A stretch of DNA of 14,680 bases from Bacteroides sp. (GTDB taxonomy: Bacteria; Bacteroidota; Bacteroidia; Bacteroidales; Bacteroidaceae). The notes below the pieces were generated by a model. The model did no database searches. It was not told where the DNA came from and worked only from the letters and a program-made list of their open reading frames with translations. Positions within the stretch are counted from its first letter, which is position 1. Each line of letters begins with the position of its first letter. The position numbers and the translations under genes were made by a program. This document shows, in pieces, positions 1-7,796 of this stretch. The stretch is from NCBI GenBank assembly GCA_019412865.1, contig DXOJ01000046.1:4170-18849 (forward strand). The letters run 5' to 3'.

Positions 1-1
1 G

Positions 2-1270
2 ATTATATCAAATATTACCGTCCCGCTACTGGGACTTATCGATGTTACCATCGTAGGACACCTCGGTTCTCCGGCCTACATTGGAGCCATCGCTGTAGGG
101 GGAATGTTGTTTAATATTATCTATTGGATTTTCGGATTCCTACGCATGGGGACGAGTGGCATGACCTCACAAGCGTATGGGCAGCATGATCTAAATGAAA
201 TCACCCGGTTACTGTTACGTTCCGTTGGCGTAGGATTGTTTATAGCTCTTTGCCTGTTGATACTCCAATACCCCATCCTGAAATTGGCATTCACTCTGAT
301 ACAAACCACACCGGAAGTCGAGCAACTGGCAACTACTTATTTCTATATCTGTATCTGGGGAGCTCCCGCCACATTAGGACTTTATGGATTCGCCGGTTGG
401 TTTATCGGAATGCAGAATTCACGCTTTCCCATGTATATCGCTATTACTCAAAACATTGTCAATATTGTAGCCAGCCTATCCTTTGTCTACTTGCTGGATA
501 TGAAAGTGGCAGGAGTGGCAACAGGAACTTTAATAGCCCAATATGCAGGTTTCTTCATGGCCATATTGCTATATATGCGCTATTATAGTGCACTAAGAAA
601 GCGGATCGTATGGAAAGAAATTATACAGAAACAAGCCATGTACCGTTTCTTCCAAGTCAACCGGGACATCTTCTTCCGTACCCTTTGCCTGGTTGTAGTC
701 ACCCTATTTTTCACCTCTGCAGGAGCCGCCCAAGGAGAAATTGTATTAGCTGTAAACACCTTGCTCATGCAACTATTCACTCTGTTTTCTTACATCATGG
801 ACGGATTTGCTTATGCTGGTGAAGCACTGGCCGGCCGTTACATAGGTGCCAAGAATCAAACAGCCTTACGCAACACTGTACATCACCTTTTCTATTGGGG
901 ATTGGGTCTTTCATTGATATTCACCATCCTTTATGCAATCGGTGGAAAAGAATTTCTGGGTCTACTAACCAATGACACTTCAGTAATCAACGCTTCAGAC
1001 ACTTATTTTTACTGGGCACTTATCATTCCGCTAGCTGGCTTTTCTGCTTTCCTGTGGGATGGAGTATTTATTGGTGCCACCGCTACCCGTCAGATGCTTT
1101 ACTCCATGTTAGTCGCTTCCGCCAGCTTCTTCGGAGTATATTACGCTTTCCATCCTCTCCTGGGAAATCACGCCCTGTGGCTGGCTTTTCTCATTTATCT
1201 TTCCCTGCGAGGAGTTGTACAAACCTTTTTGGGAAGGCAAATAATGAAAAAAGTAATCGCATCCCAGTGA
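2..1270 (+). CDS. MATE family efflux transporter, 5' end missing
   Basis: Inner-membrane antiporter of the MATE superfamily, probably the DinF-like branch, which exports drugs or metabolites in exchange for Na+ or H+. The reading frame is open from base 2, upstream of the first in-frame ATG at 104. The upstream residues (PLLGLIDVTIVGHLGS, then AYIGAIAVGG) are the conserved first transmembrane region of MATE proteins, so the true start lies left of the window and ATG 104 is internal. The window holds 422 residues, and roughly 20 N-terminal residues should be missing from a family length near 440. Many hydrophobic segments follow, consistent with a 12-helix fold. FGFLRMGTSGMTSQAYG is a typical MATE loop. 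The stop is 54 bp before pyrH and no strong terminator is seen between them. The substrate cannot be predicted. Confidence 0.9.
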   Translation: MISNITVPLLGLIDVTIVGHLGSPAYIGAIAVGGMLFNIIYWIFGFLRMGTSGMTSQAYGQHDLNEITRLLLRSVGVGLFIALCLLILQYPILKLAFTLIQTTPEVEQLATTYFYICIWGAPATLGLYGFAGWFIGMQNSRFPMYIAITQNIVNIVASLSFVYLLDMKVAGVATGTLIAQYAGFFMAILLYMRYYSALRKRIVWKEIIQKQAMYRFFQVNRDIFFRTLCLVVVTLFFTSAGAAQGEIVLAVNTLLMQLFTLFSYIMDGFAYAGEALAGRYIGAKNQTALRNTVHHLFYWGLGLSLIFTILYAIGGKEFLGLLTNDTSVINASDTYFYWALIIPLAGFSAFLWDGVFIGATATRQMLYSMLVASASFFGVYYAFHPLLGNHALWLAFLIYLSLRGVVQTFLGRQIMKKVIASQ

Positions 1271-1291
1271 GGCTATCCGATAAATTATCTC

Positions 1292-1299
1292 TATATTTG
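1292..1299 (+). promoter_or_regulatory. Bacteroides -7 promoter element for pyrH
   Basis: TATATTTG matches the Bacteroides sigma-ABfr -7 consensus TAnnTTTG exactly. It lies 25 bases before the pyrH ATG, which would give a very short A-rich leader. No clear TTTG -33 box is seen at the usual spacing, so strength is uncertain. It suggests pyrH has its own promoter in addition to any read-through from the MATE gene. Confidence 0.55.
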
Positions 1300-1324
1300 C
1301 GGCAAACAATAAAAAGCAAAAGGT

Positions 1325-2035
1325 ATGGCAAAGTATAAAAGAATCTTACTAAAGCTCAGTGGAGAGAGCTTGATGGGCGAAAAGCAATACGGCATTGACG
1401 AAAAAAGACTGGCAGAATATGCTCAACAAATCAAAGAAATCCACGAACAAGGGGTACAGATTGGTATCGTCATCGGAGGAGGTAATATATTCCGCGGATT
1501 AAGCGGAGCCAATAAAGGTTTTGACCGTGTGAAAGGTGACCAAATGGGAATGTTGGCTACCGTTATCAATAGCCTCGCTCTAAGTTCTGCTCTTGTGGCT
1601 ACCGGTGTAAAAGCACGTGTATTGACAGCAGTACGGATGGAACCTATCGGTGAATTCTACAGTAAATGGAAAGCCATCGAATGTATGGAAAACGGTGAAG
1701 TGGTCATCATGTCTGCAGGAACAGGAAATCCTTTCTTTACTACAGATACCGGTTCTTCACTTAGAGGAATAGAAATCGAAGCAGACGTTATGCTGAAAGG
1801 TACTCGCGTAGATGGCATTTACACAGCTGATCCTGAAAAAGATCCTACCGCAACCAAATTCGATGATATTACGTATGATGAAGTGTTGAAACGTGGTCTG
1901 AAAGTTATGGATTTAACTGCGACTTGTATGTGCAAAGAAAATAACCTGCCTATCGTCGTATTTGATATGGACACAGTAGGTAACTTAAAGAAAGTAATCA
2001 GCGGAGAAGAGATAGGTACGTTAGTACACAACTAA
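1325..2035 (+). CDS. pyrH: UMP kinase (uridylate kinase)
   Basis: Cytoplasmic hexameric kinase that phosphorylates UMP to UDP with ATP, an essential step of pyrimidine nucleotide synthesis. The 236-residue length is typical of bacterial PyrH, which belongs to the amino acid kinase fold and is unrelated to eukaryotic UMP/CMP kinases. Visible motifs are KLSGES at 10-15 (phosphate binding), GGGNIFRG at 51-58, the DRVKGDQMGMLATVINSLAL block at 67-86 (UMP site), SAGTGNPFFTTD at 130-141, and DGIYTADPEKDP at 163-174 (nucleotide binding). The start follows an A-rich leader, as is common in Bacteroides, with no Shine-Dalgarno motif needed. In many bacteria pyrH is followed by frr. Here the next gene is the convergent end of a PUL. 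Confidence 0.97.
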   Translation: MAKYKRILLKLSGESLMGEKQYGIDEKRLAEYAQQIKEIHEQGVQIGIVIGGGNIFRGLSGANKGFDRVKGDQMGMLATVINSLALSSALVATGVKARVLTAVRMEPIGEFYSKWKAIECMENGEVVIMSAGTGNPFFTTDTGSSLRGIEIEADVMLKGTRVDGIYTADPEKDPTATKFDDITYDEVLKRGLKVMDLTATCMCKENNLPIVVFDMDTVGNLKKVISGEEIGTLVHN

Positions 2036-2046
2036 TCAGAAAATAA

Positions 2047-2105
2047 AAAGTGTGAATTTCGCTGTATAGCTTTGATAAAAACTACTATTGCAAAATTCGC
2101 ACTTT
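2047..2105. terminator. Bidirectional terminator-like inverted repeat
   Basis: The arms AAAGTGTGAATTT (2047-2059) and AAATTCGCACTTT (2093-2105) pair over 13 bp with a single G-U wobble, separated by a 33-base loop. On the plus strand the stem is followed by GTCTTTCTTTT (2106-2116). On the minus strand it is followed by a run read as TTTTTATTT. It lies between the convergent stops of pyrH and the last PUL gene, so it can end both transcripts. The long loop is unusual for an intrinsic terminator, but the symmetry and flanking T runs support the call. Nothing else is seen in the 105-bp gap. Confidence 0.65.
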
Positions 2106-2140
2106 GTCTTTCTTTTCAAATATTATATCGAAACGAATAC

Positions 2141-3694
2141 CTATTTATCAAAATACTGGATCAAATCATACGCATTAAAATTCAATTCGCGGGCAAAGAA
2201 AGATAAATAAGGAAACAACTGATAAGAGTTATCATAAAGACCCTTATTGGCAGGTTTCGACGAATTATCCGTACCATCATCATCCTGATATTTAAACCAA
2301 TGCCATCCGATACAATTCTTAGCCTCAAGCAATCCTAATGTAAAATGCTGATAAGCATAAGCCCTCTCATTTTGTGTAGGAACAGAATACCCGGCTCCCG
2401 ACTGGTTATTCAGATCGGAATCCTCCACCCCTTTCGTATAAAACTCACTTACAAGAAACGGCTTATCCGCCCAACTTGCCCAGTCTGCAATCGCTGTTGT
2501 CAGTTCGGGACTCCAACGGCTATAATAGTTGATAGAAATGACATCACAATATTTTCCGGCAGCTCTCATCACTCCCTCCATATATTTAGGAGTTCCATGC
2601 AATCGAGTCCCCAGATAAAGCAGCTTATCATCTACTTTCATCACTGCCTCTTTCACTGCTTTATAATATTTCTCTGCTACGATACCTGCAAACTCATTAT
2701 TCAAGGCATCCGTCACACTTTGCACGCCCTTGGAATCCATAAAGCCTTTTGCCGCAACATAAGCCGGATCATTCGAACTGTTGATAGCCAAGAAACGATC
2801 CAAAATCCGGGAACTGTTTGAAGAGAAGTTTATCTCATTATCCGAAAAGAACCCCAAGACATTAGGATCACGCAAATAATCTGCGAAAGCACTACCTGCC
2901 AAATATGAATCACACCATTCGGCCCATCCATTATAAAACACAAGACCTGCAGCATTATCATCGCTTCCTCCGGGATAATTATAAGACTTCTCACTCTTGA
3001 ACTGGCTTAGAAAAGCAAATGAAGGCGCCAAAGTCAACGGACTGCTCGGATTAGAAGCATTATGAATCTGAATCAGTGAATAAGTACCTGTACAAAAGGC
3101 ACCTGTACCATGAAAGCCAATCTCGCTCAATTCACGTTGAGTAGTAGACAGCCATTTCTCATCAGTTCCAAACCTACTATTCCAAGCCGCTTTATTACGA
3201 CTGGAAGTCCCCTTACGCAAAGAAGTCGCACTGCGTTCCAGATGTAAACAACCTTCCGGATCAACCAACCACCAACGTCCATCTATCTTCTTCGTATAAA
3301 ACCTGCCCGTAGCTGCTTGTTTCGGAAGCGTTGTCGAACTTCCATACTTATTCACCGACTCCTGATATGCTTTCAATGTCTTAATAGCCGGTTTATATCC
3401 ATCCATATAAGCAATAATACGTGTATTCCCCGTTGTCCAACTGGATATGGGAGGATAGGCACTGGAATACTTGACACTGATAGGACGATACATATTGGTA
3501 TTTAATGACGGAGCATATACCACAGAAGCTCCGGGAACGGGCAAATCTTCCGGGTATTCCGACTCCACATCTCCCTCACCCATCACTATATCAGGAGGCA
3601 TAAAATTAGGGTCCTTATCATCATCATCCGTACAAGAAGCCATAGGAATAGAACTTATAAACAGTAAAGCTCCCAGTATAAATATTTTTTTCAT
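2141..3694 (-). CDS. Surface lipoprotein, agarase-like (GH50-related) glycoside hydrolase
   Basis: Predicted clan GH-A glycoside hydrolase of 517 residues, and a tandem paralog of the gene just upstream. The chosen start is ATG 3694, not the in-frame ATG at 3757. It begins a clear lipoprotein signal (MKKIFILGALLF, then MASC) and leaves a 10-bp gap after the upstream stop, while the longer form overlaps that gene and buries the signal. Cys21 is followed by TDDDDKD, the acidic stretch associated with export to the cell surface in Bacteroidota. A low-complexity linker (about 22-70) precedes the catalytic domain. Visible blocks are GRWWLVDPEG (139-148), FFSDNE (282-287, Glu287 candidate acid/base), RLHGTPK (364-370), INYY (388-391), SEFYTKG (416-422, Glu417 candidate nucleophile), NERAYAYQHF (442-451) and GWHWFKYQD (463-471). 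The order matches GH50 beta-agarases, but the protein is shorter, so family membership and substrate are inferred. It is the last gene of the PUL. Confidence 0.82.
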   Translation of the reverse strand: MKKIFILGALLFISSIPMASCTDDDDKDPNFMPPDIVMGEGDVESEYPEDLPVPGASVVYAPSLNTNMYRPISVKYSSAYPPISSWTTGNTRIIAYMDGYKPAIKTLKAYQESVNKYGSSTTLPKQAATGRFYTKKIDGRWWLVDPEGCLHLERSATSLRKGTSSRNKAAWNSRFGTDEKWLSTTQRELSEIGFHGTGAFCTGTYSLIQIHNASNPSSPLTLAPSFAFLSQFKSEKSYNYPGGSDDNAAGLVFYNGWAEWCDSYLAGSAFADYLRDPNVLGFFSDNEINFSSNSSRILDRFLAINSSNDPAYVAAKGFMDSKGVQSVTDALNNEFAGIVAEKYYKAVKEAVMKVDDKLLYLGTRLHGTPKYMEGVMRAAGKYCDVISINYYSRWSPELTTAIADWASWADKPFLVSEFYTKGVEDSDLNNQSGAGYSVPTQNERAYAYQHFTLGLLEAKNCIGWHWFKYQDDDGTDNSSKPANKGLYDNSYQLFPYLSFFARELNFNAYDLIQYFDK

Positions 3695-3704
3695 GGTATG
3701 TATT

Positions 3705-5117
3705 TTATTGATTGTTATTTGATTGTTGATCGAACCAGTCGGCCAAACGATAGGCATTGATATTCAATTCTTTCATAGCATCGGACAACGGTTTATAAAG
3801 ATTGTATTCATTATCTATCAGCCCCTTGTTAGAGTCCAGATTCGAAGGATCTGCCCCTTTTGCCGTCGGATCATTATCCTGATAACGAAACCAGTGCCAT
3901 CCGACACAATTTCCACTTTCCAATAATCCTAAAACAAAATGCTGATAGGCATATCCACGTTCCTGTTGAGTTTGAACGGTAAAACCTGCTCCTGTCGTAT
4001 TCGCCAGTCCGGAATCCATTCCTTTCGTATAAAATTCCGTAATGATGAAAGGTTTTTGAGCCCATTCTCCCCAATGCTTCATGGTCTTCTCACTCGGCGT
4101 CCACGCTCCATAGTAGTTAATTGCAACGACATCACAATACCTGCCTGCCGCTTCCACAATCTGGCGGATAAACTTCGGTTTTCCATGTAAACGACTGCCT
4201 AGATAGAGATGATTGGGATCATACTTCCGAATCGCTTCCGATACCACTTTATAATATCGTTCAGCTACCACCCCCGCAAACTCCTCCCGGTGCTCATCGG
4301 TTATTTGCTGCGAAGTAATTCCCTGTTTTTTCAACCAGGATTCCGCATACACTCTTCCCGGATCACCAGGGTTCTGTAAAGTCAGATAGCCTTCCAGATT
4401 CTTGGGTCCGAACGGAAGTTCATTATCCGAAAAATAACCAATGATGTTTTTATCCATTTTATTTGCAACCAGTTTTTGCGCCATCTCATCACAATAAGTT
4501 TCGAATTCCGGGTCAAAAACGAAAATACACTGATTAGGATATCCCGTGTTACCAGGTAACTGATAAGTTCCTCCCCGTTTCTTACCATATCCGCTCATCA
4601 AGTTAAGAATGATTGAGCGGGTCAAAACCTCCTTGTGGGATGCATTGTAAGAAGCAATCGCCTCTTCGTTACTCCAAGAGCCCGCACCGGAAAAACCCAG
4701 TGAATGAATCAACTGTGCCGTCCCTTCGATCCATTTTTCTTCCGTACCAAACTTATCCAGCATGGCTTGTTTATTGCGTTCAGAGGTACCCAAACGTACT
4801 CCAACCACCACTTTCTGTAAATGCCGATATCCGTCGGGATCAATCATCCACCAACGATTTCCAATACGTTCTACTCTAAAAAATCCAGTAGCCCGGTGCC
4901 TCGGAGCATCCAAATCACTTCCATACTCATTTACATGCACTTTATCAGTAGCTTTAAAACCATCCAATAGAGCAATGGTACGGGTATCATACTCCTTCCA
5001 TGGAAGATCTTTCTGTCCTTTCACCCACGGACGGGCAGTGACCTTAAATGTACGCCCCTGCCCATAACCCAACTGGGATAACAGCAGTAAAAACAATATA
5101 ACTATACTATTTTTCAT
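3705..5117 (-). CDS. Periplasmic agarase-like (GH50-related) glycoside hydrolase
   Basis: Predicted clan GH-A hydrolase of 470 residues. The N-terminus (MKNSIVILFLLLLSQLGYGQ) is a signal peptidase I type signal cleaved near residue 19-20. There is no lipobox Cys, so the mature enzyme should be in the periplasm. Visible blocks are GNRWWMIDPDG (86-96), GYFSDNE (227-233, Glu233 candidate acid/base), EEFAGVVAERYYK (278-290), RLHGKPK (309-315), INYYGAW (333-339), ITEFYTKG (359-366, Glu361 candidate nucleophile), QERGYAYQHF (385-394) and GWHWFRYQD (406-414). The WWxxDPxG, DNE, EF and ERGxAY/HWFxYxD order is that of GH50 agarases, which cut beta-1,4 bonds in agarose. The large N-terminal module of characterized GH50 enzymes is absent. 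It begins 3 bp after the GH2 stop (TAG AAG ATG), so the two are probably co-translated. The exact family is inferred and another GH-A family is possible. Confidence 0.82.
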   Translation of the reverse strand: MKNSIVILFLLLLSQLGYGQGRTFKVTARPWVKGQKDLPWKEYDTRTIALLDGFKATDKVHVNEYGSDLDAPRHRATGFFRVERIGNRWWMIDPDGYRHLQKVVVGVRLGTSERNKQAMLDKFGTEEKWIEGTAQLIHSLGFSGAGSWSNEEAIASYNASHKEVLTRSIILNLMSGYGKKRGGTYQLPGNTGYPNQCIFVFDPEFETYCDEMAQKLVANKMDKNIIGYFSDNELPFGPKNLEGYLTLQNPGDPGRVYAESWLKKQGITSQQITDEHREEFAGVVAERYYKVVSEAIRKYDPNHLYLGSRLHGKPKFIRQIVEAAGRYCDVVAINYYGAWTPSEKTMKHWGEWAQKPFIITEFYTKGMDSGLANTTGAGFTVQTQQERGYAYQHFVLGLLESGNCVGWHWFRYQDNDPTAKGADPSNLDSNKGLIDNEYNLYKPLSDAMKELNINAYRLADWFDQQSNNNQ

Positions 5118-5120
5118 CTT

Positions 5121-7796
5121 CTAATATTCTTTTACGATTCGTATTGCATTTAAAATAGGCACAGACTCTACCGCTCCAAAACGAATGACAAGCCCTTTTC
5201 CCTTTGAAACCGGAACAATATATTTTTTAATGACCGCACGTTCGGAACCGTATTCTTCTGCAATATTCATTTGCCCGGCGACAGATACCCCATTTATATC
5301 CACAGAAAATACCCGGTTTGCATACTCCTCTTTCACCACATCATTTCCTAAATTATACACCAAAGCCTCTCTTTTATTTTCGGAAGTAAGTTCCGTCCAA
5401 TACAAATATACAGCATAGACACCATCCGGCACATCCGCTTTAAAGGCCTCAATACCTACCCGTTGCGTCTGAAAGATAGGATCCTGATCCATTCCCAGTA
5501 TATCAGTGTCGCTGGCAGGCAAAGAACCGTAACGAGTCTTATTCGGAGCCACTTTTCCGCCAATATATCCCCATGAGCCTTTTTCATAAGCCTGTTCGGG
5601 TATCCAGCACAGTTCTGCTGTCCGGTCCTCGAAATAGCGTTGAGCACCCAATAATACATTGACTTCCGTAAAGCCGCTCTTCACATTGACACATTGGAAA
5701 TTGCAAACATACTGGTCACGATATTCGCGTCCCTCTTTTTCAATTACAGCATCTACCACATTCTCTCCGTTGACAAAAGGAATATCCACAGAAACGACCT
5801 TATCCGATACCGGATATACTCCCAAACTCTTTCCATTTAAAAAGACTTCCACCTTATCTGCATTGGTATACACCTTCAAAGGTTGCGTACAACTCTTTCC
5901 ATCCCGACTGGCTCCCGCCCTATTCTTCCATGACTTAGAAGCAATGTGCAGGACAGGCGACTCTTTCAGATAAGCCTGATAAAGATAATATCCATCTTTA
6001 CGTTCTCTATCCGTACTTACCACCCCTTTATTGTTCACATGAGGCATGGCGTTTCTTCTGGCTTCAGAATAAAAATCATTCAAGTTCCAAACCATAGCTC
6101 CCACGATATAATCCCTCTTTAGAATTTCAGGCAAGTAATGTTCGTGGTAGATGGAACCAAATTCACAACTAAAGTCAAACCGCATCGGCGAAAAAGAGTG
6201 AATACGAGTATCCACATCCGCCCCGTATTCGGTAATGAGCAACGGTTTGTAAGGAAACTCCCTGTGAAGTTCTTCCAGTTTCTCTTCAAATCCACTCAAG
6301 CTACCACCATACCATCCATTATAAAGATTAAAACCCAATAACATCGGTAATTCTGTAATTCCCGCTTCCTGATAGATTTGAGAAGTAGAATGACAAGGCA
6401 ACATGGTATAGCGTTCCGAATCCAGACTTCTGATCTGCGCCTCAACCGCCGAAGCTATTTGATGAAGGAATGTCATGTAGTCCGCCCGCTCCTTCTTATT
6501 TTCGGGGTTAAAAGGAGGACGCAAAAGCACTTCATTCATATAAGCCCAAATGATAACAGACGGATAATTATAGTTCTGACAAACCATTTCTGTCACCTGT
6601 TCCACGCAATTATCCATAAATGCCTTACTTTGAGTGATGGCATTCACTACCGGAATTTCAACTGAAGTCAATAGTCCTAACTTATCACACATTTGCATCA
6701 CAACCGGATCTTGCGGATAATGAGCCACTCGCAGGAAATTACTTCCCATATCCTTGCTCAACTGTACATCCCGGATATGCATTTCATCCCGCAAAGCATT
6801 TCCCATTCCTTTGTAATCCTGATGCCGACTGGTACCAATCAATTTCCGATATTTCCCATTCAAGAAAAAACCTTTCTCCGCATCAAAATGATATTCACGA
6901 ATTCCCAACGGATTGACAACACAATCGAGCACCTCCTCTTTTTTATTCTTCAGACGGCTATACACCTTATATATATAAGGAGAGTCCACATCCCAACGTT
7001 TAGGCTGCATAATAGTCATGAGCGATTCAAAAGCTACATTCTTTTCTTCCGCCTTCACATTTACTTTCTTTTGTGAAAGCGCTACTCTGTTACCATCTGC
7101 ATCCAAAATCTCCGTTTCAAGAATCAATGATTGATTACTCTTCAAAGCATTGGACAAGAATGTCTTCACTGAAATATTTGCTTGCAAATCCGTAATCTTC
7201 GATGCTTTGAGATACACACCACTAGAAGCGTAATGAGTAGCAGACAGTTGCACAGGAGAAGTATACACCAGATAAACATCCCGATAGATTCCCCCGAAGA
7301 AAGTAAAGTCCGCTGAAAGAGGAGCAATATCCGGATTATGCGAGTTGTCAACACTCACAGCTATCAGATTGCGTCCGGCATGAACATAATCAGTCACGTC
7401 AAACGTAAAAGCGGAATAACCACCTTTATGATTTCCAACAAACGTTCCATTCACAAACACATTCGTTTCCTGATTGGCCCCCTCAAAACTAAGATAGACT
7501 CTTTGTTCGGGGATCAGTTCCTCCACTGTCACCAGTTTCCTGTACCAGCCTTTTCCCCGGAAATAACCGGGAATTTCATCCTCTGCATCTTTTGCATTCC
7601 ACGTATGAGGAATGGAAACATCAGTCCAACCGGAAATATCAAAGTCAGCAGTGGACGCATCTCCCTCAAAGAGGGAGAACTTCCAACCGTCATTAATCGT
7701 TTGCGTCACACGCTGACTATAAACCGTGCCGGTCATAACCAGTAACAAACAGGCTAAAATTGTTTTTTGATATACCTTATACATACCTAATACCAT
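5121..7796 (-). CDS. GH2 glycoside hydrolase, beta-galactosidase-like, with malectin-like C-terminus
   Basis: Retaining exo-glycosidase of family GH2, 891 residues, with a signal peptide ending near VYSQ (residue 28), so probably periplasmic. Domains in order are an N-terminal sugar-binding jelly roll (about 30-180, with SIPHTWN at 61-67 and FEGANQETNVFVNG at 104-117), an Ig-like domain (about 183-300), and the catalytic TIM barrel (about 305-615). The barrel holds FLRVAHYPQD (354-363), IIWAYMNE (415-422, Glu422 acid/base) and LLITEYGAD (519-527, Glu523 nucleophile). A DUF4982-like/Ig module follows (about 630-705), then a malectin/CBM57-like module (about 710-891). GH2 covers beta-galactosidase, beta-glucuronidase and beta-mannosidase. 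Beta-galactosidase is favoured by the context only. ATG 7796 overlaps the upstream TAA by one base (TAATG), but ATG 7784 (Met5, just before the signal peptide) is an equally good start. Confidence 0.9.
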   Translation of the reverse strand: MVLGMYKVYQKTILACLLLVMTGTVYSQRVTQTINDGWKFSLFEGDASTADFDISGWTDVSIPHTWNAKDAEDEIPGYFRGKGWYRKLVTVEELIPEQRVYLSFEGANQETNVFVNGTFVGNHKGGYSAFTFDVTDYVHAGRNLIAVSVDNSHNPDIAPLSADFTFFGGIYRDVYLVYTSPVQLSATHYASSGVYLKASKITDLQANISVKTFLSNALKSNQSLILETEILDADGNRVALSQKKVNVKAEEKNVAFESLMTIMQPKRWDVDSPYIYKVYSRLKNKKEEVLDCVVNPLGIREYHFDAEKGFFLNGKYRKLIGTSRHQDYKGMGNALRDEMHIRDVQLSKDMGSNFLRVAHYPQDPVVMQMCDKLGLLTSVEIPVVNAITQSKAFMDNCVEQVTEMVCQNYNYPSVIIWAYMNEVLLRPPFNPENKKERADYMTFLHQIASAVEAQIRSLDSERYTMLPCHSTSQIYQEAGITELPMLLGFNLYNGWYGGSLSGFEEKLEELHREFPYKPLLITEYGADVDTRIHSFSPMRFDFSCEFGSIYHEHYLPEILKRDYIVGAMVWNLNDFYSEARRNAMPHVNNKGVVSTDRERKDGYYLYQAYLKESPVLHIASKSWKNRAGASRDGKSCTQPLKVYTNADKVEVFLNGKSLGVYPVSDKVVSVDIPFVNGENVVDAVIEKEGREYRDQYVCNFQCVNVKSGFTEVNVLLGAQRYFEDRTAELCWIPEQAYEKGSWGYIGGKVAPNKTRYGSLPASDTDILGMDQDPIFQTQRVGIEAFKADVPDGVYAVYLYWTELTSENKREALVYNLGNDVVKEEYANRVFSVDINGVSVAGQMNIAEEYGSERAVIKKYIVPVSKGKGLVIRFGAVESVPILNAIRIVKEY

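Noticed and set aside
2345..2821. 158-residue plus-strand open frame inside the last PUL gene
   Set aside because: It is a shadow of the lipoprotein glycoside hydrolase, with Cys/Ile/His-rich composition and no domain.
3708..3729. Short direct repeat of TTGATTGTT at the end of the periplasmic GH gene
   Set aside because: It encodes the low-complexity QSNN-type tail and is too short to be evidence of an attachment site or regulatory repeat.
3695..3757. N-terminal extension of the last PUL gene to the ATG at 3757
   Set aside because: It adds 21 residues before an intact lipoprotein signal and overlaps the upstream coding sequence. ATG 3694 gives a normal signal peptide and a 10-bp gap.
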